DNA of 64,000 bases from Tetrahymena thermophila SB210. Taxonomy: Eukaryota > Ciliophora > Oligohymenophorea > Hymenostomatida > Tetrahymenidae. Under the pieces are notes generated by a model, which saw only the letters and a list, made by a program, of their open reading frames with translations, had not been told where the DNA came from and ran no database searches. The translations under genes and the position numbers were made by a program. This document shows, piece by piece, positions 61,360 through 64,000 of this stretch. The first letter of the stretch is position 1; each line of letters begins with the position of its first letter. The stretch lies in the NCBI RefSeq assembly GCF_000189635.1, contig NW_002475946.1:1-64000 (forward strand), read 5' to 3'.

Positions 61360-64000
61360 ATGATATCCAGCCTTCAATTCACCAATTCTATATTATAAAA
61401 TACTGTTAGTAATGTCTTTACTCCTAATATATAAATCTCAAACTCCATAAATAATAATAAAAATTTCTTCAAGCAAAACGCTAAATTTAACGCAGCAGCT
61501 GAATAATCCTAAATAAACCAATAAAATAACCAACTGCTTAATTAATAGTAAAAGCAAGCTAAAATCTCTTATCGCCTTGCTTCTTAATCTAACTCTGAAT
61601 CAGAAATCTATGAGAAATCATCCCAAAATTATTTATCTCACTTCAGCTCAATGATTTAAATTGGATAGAATAATTAGCAATCCAGCTCTCAATAATCATT
61701 TTCTATTTCATTGGCCAAACAAAAATCAATTAAAGAAAGCGATTTCTCCCTTACGTCTCAAGCCTCAACTAACTTAGCTTAAAATCTTAACAAAAAACTT
61801 GCCAAGCTTGCTAAGAAGCAAAATAGTCTCTCTAATAGTGGCTGCTCAACTTAAATCTCTTCTTGCTAGAGCTTCAACAGTATTCCATCTTGTAAAGTGA
61901 TGCGTCCCTTCCCAGAACATGTATATTTTATATTCAAATTTTATTTTTAATTGCCCTTGAGGAAAAAATAAAGTAAAAAGAAAAAATAAATTAAACTTGT
62001 GCAATGTTTATTTAATGCTAAATTTACGCACAATATAAATCAGTTATGAGCTATGGAAACAATTTATTCAATCAGTCAGTCAGTTGTTAGCAATTTTTAA
62101 AATTAAAGATGAGTAAGCCAATTTTTTAAAAAAAGTAATTAAAATAGAAAAAGATGTAAATAGTTAGAATGTTTGGAAGAAAATTAATTAATTAATAAGG
62201 TTGATAATTAGGTATCTTACAAATCCTTAATATTTTAATCTAATTTTTTAATTGCCATTTCTTTTATACAATCTCAGTAATCTTTTACTATAATTTACTC
62301 CTTCTTATCCCAAATCACTTTCTAACTACTTATTTTTGCTGACTCACTGACTGACTGACTGACTTACTTGCCAATCAATTAATTTCAATTTACAATTCAA
62401 TTGCTTCTTACATCTTAAATATAAAATTAAATATTTGCATTACTCTCATTTTTTATCCACTTAAAATAATACTTTATTTTTAAAGTTATTCTCTTACGTT
62501 ATTAAAATTTGAATTTTTCTCTACCTACTGCGCTTTTATGAATAAAGAAATTCTTTAACTAATATTTGTATTTTCACCATAGAAATTTCATTATTTTTGA
62601 TTACACTGAATAATTAATTCTTCTCCTAGTAATTTCGTAAATTTAACTCCCCAAAAATATTATAAACACCAATTAAACAAACTAAAAGTTTCTTTCCTCA
62701 ATTATTTTTTAGTACTTGTCCTTTTTAGTCAATAAAAGCGATGAATTAACCTTAATTTTTAATATTTTTTAACTACTTTTACTAAATTATTACTTTTTTT
62801 ATCATAGGAATTTTACCTTTGCGCAGAAAACTTAGGAAAATCCACTCTAACTCACATTGAAGAAGATGAAAGTTTTGAACTTAATCCTGTCATATAGGTC
62901 AATACCCTCTCTAAAAATATTTAATACGTAGAATACAATAAAAAAAAATCTGTCCTCTCTATCCACCTTTCAAACAAGAGCTCAGCTTCATCACTCGACT
63001 CTTTAAGGTAAAAATATCATCTAATTTGAATAACTAAAGCAATAAAATCTTTAGAATTTATCAATATGATTTATTCGAATATTTATTAGATTCTAATGCT
63101 CTCTATAAAATAAATAAATAAATTCCAAATTATTTTTGTAACCTACGCTAAATTTAGTAGAGGTCCAAATCAATAGAGCAAATGAGAGTGTTTTATTATA
63201 ACTTCCCGATATAATTTAATTAAGATTATATACGCATACAATCAATCCCAACTTTATTTATTGTTTAATTATTAATTAATTATCCCTAGCAGACAGAATA
63301 TTTATTTAATTTACTTTACAATTATTTACTTGTAAATATCACTGTGATAATTTTAATGATATAAATATAGTTTATTTCATTTTTTGTTTCTATAACTAAA
63401 TAATATAACCTTTTTTTCAAATATAATTAGCTCTATTTCATTTGAAGAAATACCATCCTCTCCTCACCTTTACAATTCTTCTGAACTCAATTCCTCCATC
63501 AGCAACTTATAAAATGATTTGAACAATCTACCCAAAGTTGCTCTACCTTTCAATCACACACTTCTTGAAAGTGAAACATACAAAATTATGGCTTAAAAGA
63601 CTAAGCCATGTCTCTCTGTTGCCTACAGATTAAACGAAAATGGTTCTTTTGATGTGAAGGGTATTCACATGAATGAAAAATTCTTAATCTACACAAAATG
63701 GGACACTGAAAACTGTCTATTGACCACACTAAATAATTCTATTTAAGAGTAATTACTTTTTTAATTTTATTCACTCTAATATGATTAATTCGTGGATGGA
63801 TCTAGCCATTACAAATACATAAAAAATTAGTTCTATTTAACTATAAATACTAATTACTTTTTTCTAAAATATAATTAGAATGTTTACTGCAAAGAATTAT
63901 GAGACTTTCATGGATTACACCTTTAAGTCTATGAGTACTGCTTTTAATGCTAAAAGTCACGCATCTGAACTCTATTCCTTAAACGGTGAATTGAGAATGG
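61360..64000 (+). CDS. Unknown Ser/Asn/Gln-rich protein, N-terminal part (runs off right edge)
   Basis: Exons 61360-61920, 62808-63007, 63431-63748 and 63879 to the edge; all junctions keep frame with GT..AG ends. Intron 1 is long for this window (887 bp). The first 190 residues are low-complexity (NQQNNQLLNQQQKQ; SQQSFSISLAKQKS; KKLAKLAKKQNSLS). Then follow EFYLCAENLGKSTLTHIEED, a Ser-rich stretch (SNKSSASSLDSLSSISF), and a better-folded part: KPCLSVAYRLNENGSFDVKG, NEKFLIYTKWDTENCLLTTL and NYETFMDYTFKSMSTAF. The last block, with NENGSF, could be a PAS-like fold, but I do not recognise the family. Codon use is richer in C-ending codons than in the left-hand genes, suggesting higher expression. 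The first in-frame ATG after an upstream TGA (61213) was taken as start. Confidence 0.65.
62072..62364. repeat. Inverted CAGT/ACTG microsatellites inside intron 1
   Basis: TCAGTCAGTCAGT (62072-62084) is complementary to ACTGACTGACTGA within 62346-62364; both lie in the 887-bp intron. A related (AGTC)n run lies at 61128-61144, upstream of the gene. Confidence 0.8.

Noticed and set aside
1-64000. CRISPR arrays, bacterial operons, insertion sequences and telomeric repeats
   Set aside because: No regularly spaced repeats, no bacterial gene features and no CCCCAA/TTGGGG tracts were seen; the genome is a ciliate's.

Overview
The window is AT-rich DNA from a ciliate that reads UAA and UAG as glutamine and stops only at UGA, which points to a Tetrahymena-like oligohymenophorean. 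Every gene model below needs that code: in-frame TAA/TAG codons fall at conserved glutamine-like positions, and the reading frames end at TGA. Introns are short, AT-rich and GT..AG. Two 100-N runs (10858-10957, 26757-26856) are scaffold gaps of unknown true size. Several models were tested by requiring the exon lengths to sum to a multiple of three.

Left half (1-32954): a head-to-tail array of six paralogous minus-strand genes, most spacers being about 400-600 bp. Each encodes an N-terminal membrane anchor, an extracellular Cache-type sensor region with a YDPRCR motif, a second membrane segment followed by a HAMP-like start, a low-complexity linker, TPR-like helices, and a C-terminal von Willebrand A-like domain whose metal-binding motif is degenerate. 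A frameshifted fragment of a seventh copy, an 84-bp direct repeat, a palindromic island and a scaffold gap lie between the fourth and fifth genes.

Middle (33801-48628): three identical tRNA-Ser(GCU) genes; a complete Piwi/Argonaute gene (775 codons) whose catalytic positions are substituted; a TPR protein with a long Lys/Glu/Gln-rich tail (1,235 codons if one intron is accepted); a seven-transmembrane protein fused to an RGS domain (485 codons); a compact GC-richer island with three hairpins and an oligo-T end (probable small RNA); a degenerate tRNA-like sequence; and a five-exon VPS23/TSG101 gene (ESCRT-I) with UEV domain, coiled coil and steadiness box.

Right part (48860-61000) is about 12 kb with no convincing gene, rich in 4-bp microsatellites and holding one decayed ORF. 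This would be unusual in a compact somatic chromosome and may be germline-limited DNA, but I cannot prove that. From about 61 kb a plus-strand multi-exon gene of unknown function runs off the right edge.

The genes do not form an operon or one pathway. The two signalling themes are the expanded Cache receptor array and the 7TM-RGS protein. The Piwi gene, the tRNA genes and the possible germline-limited DNA are the parts related to small-RNA biology.
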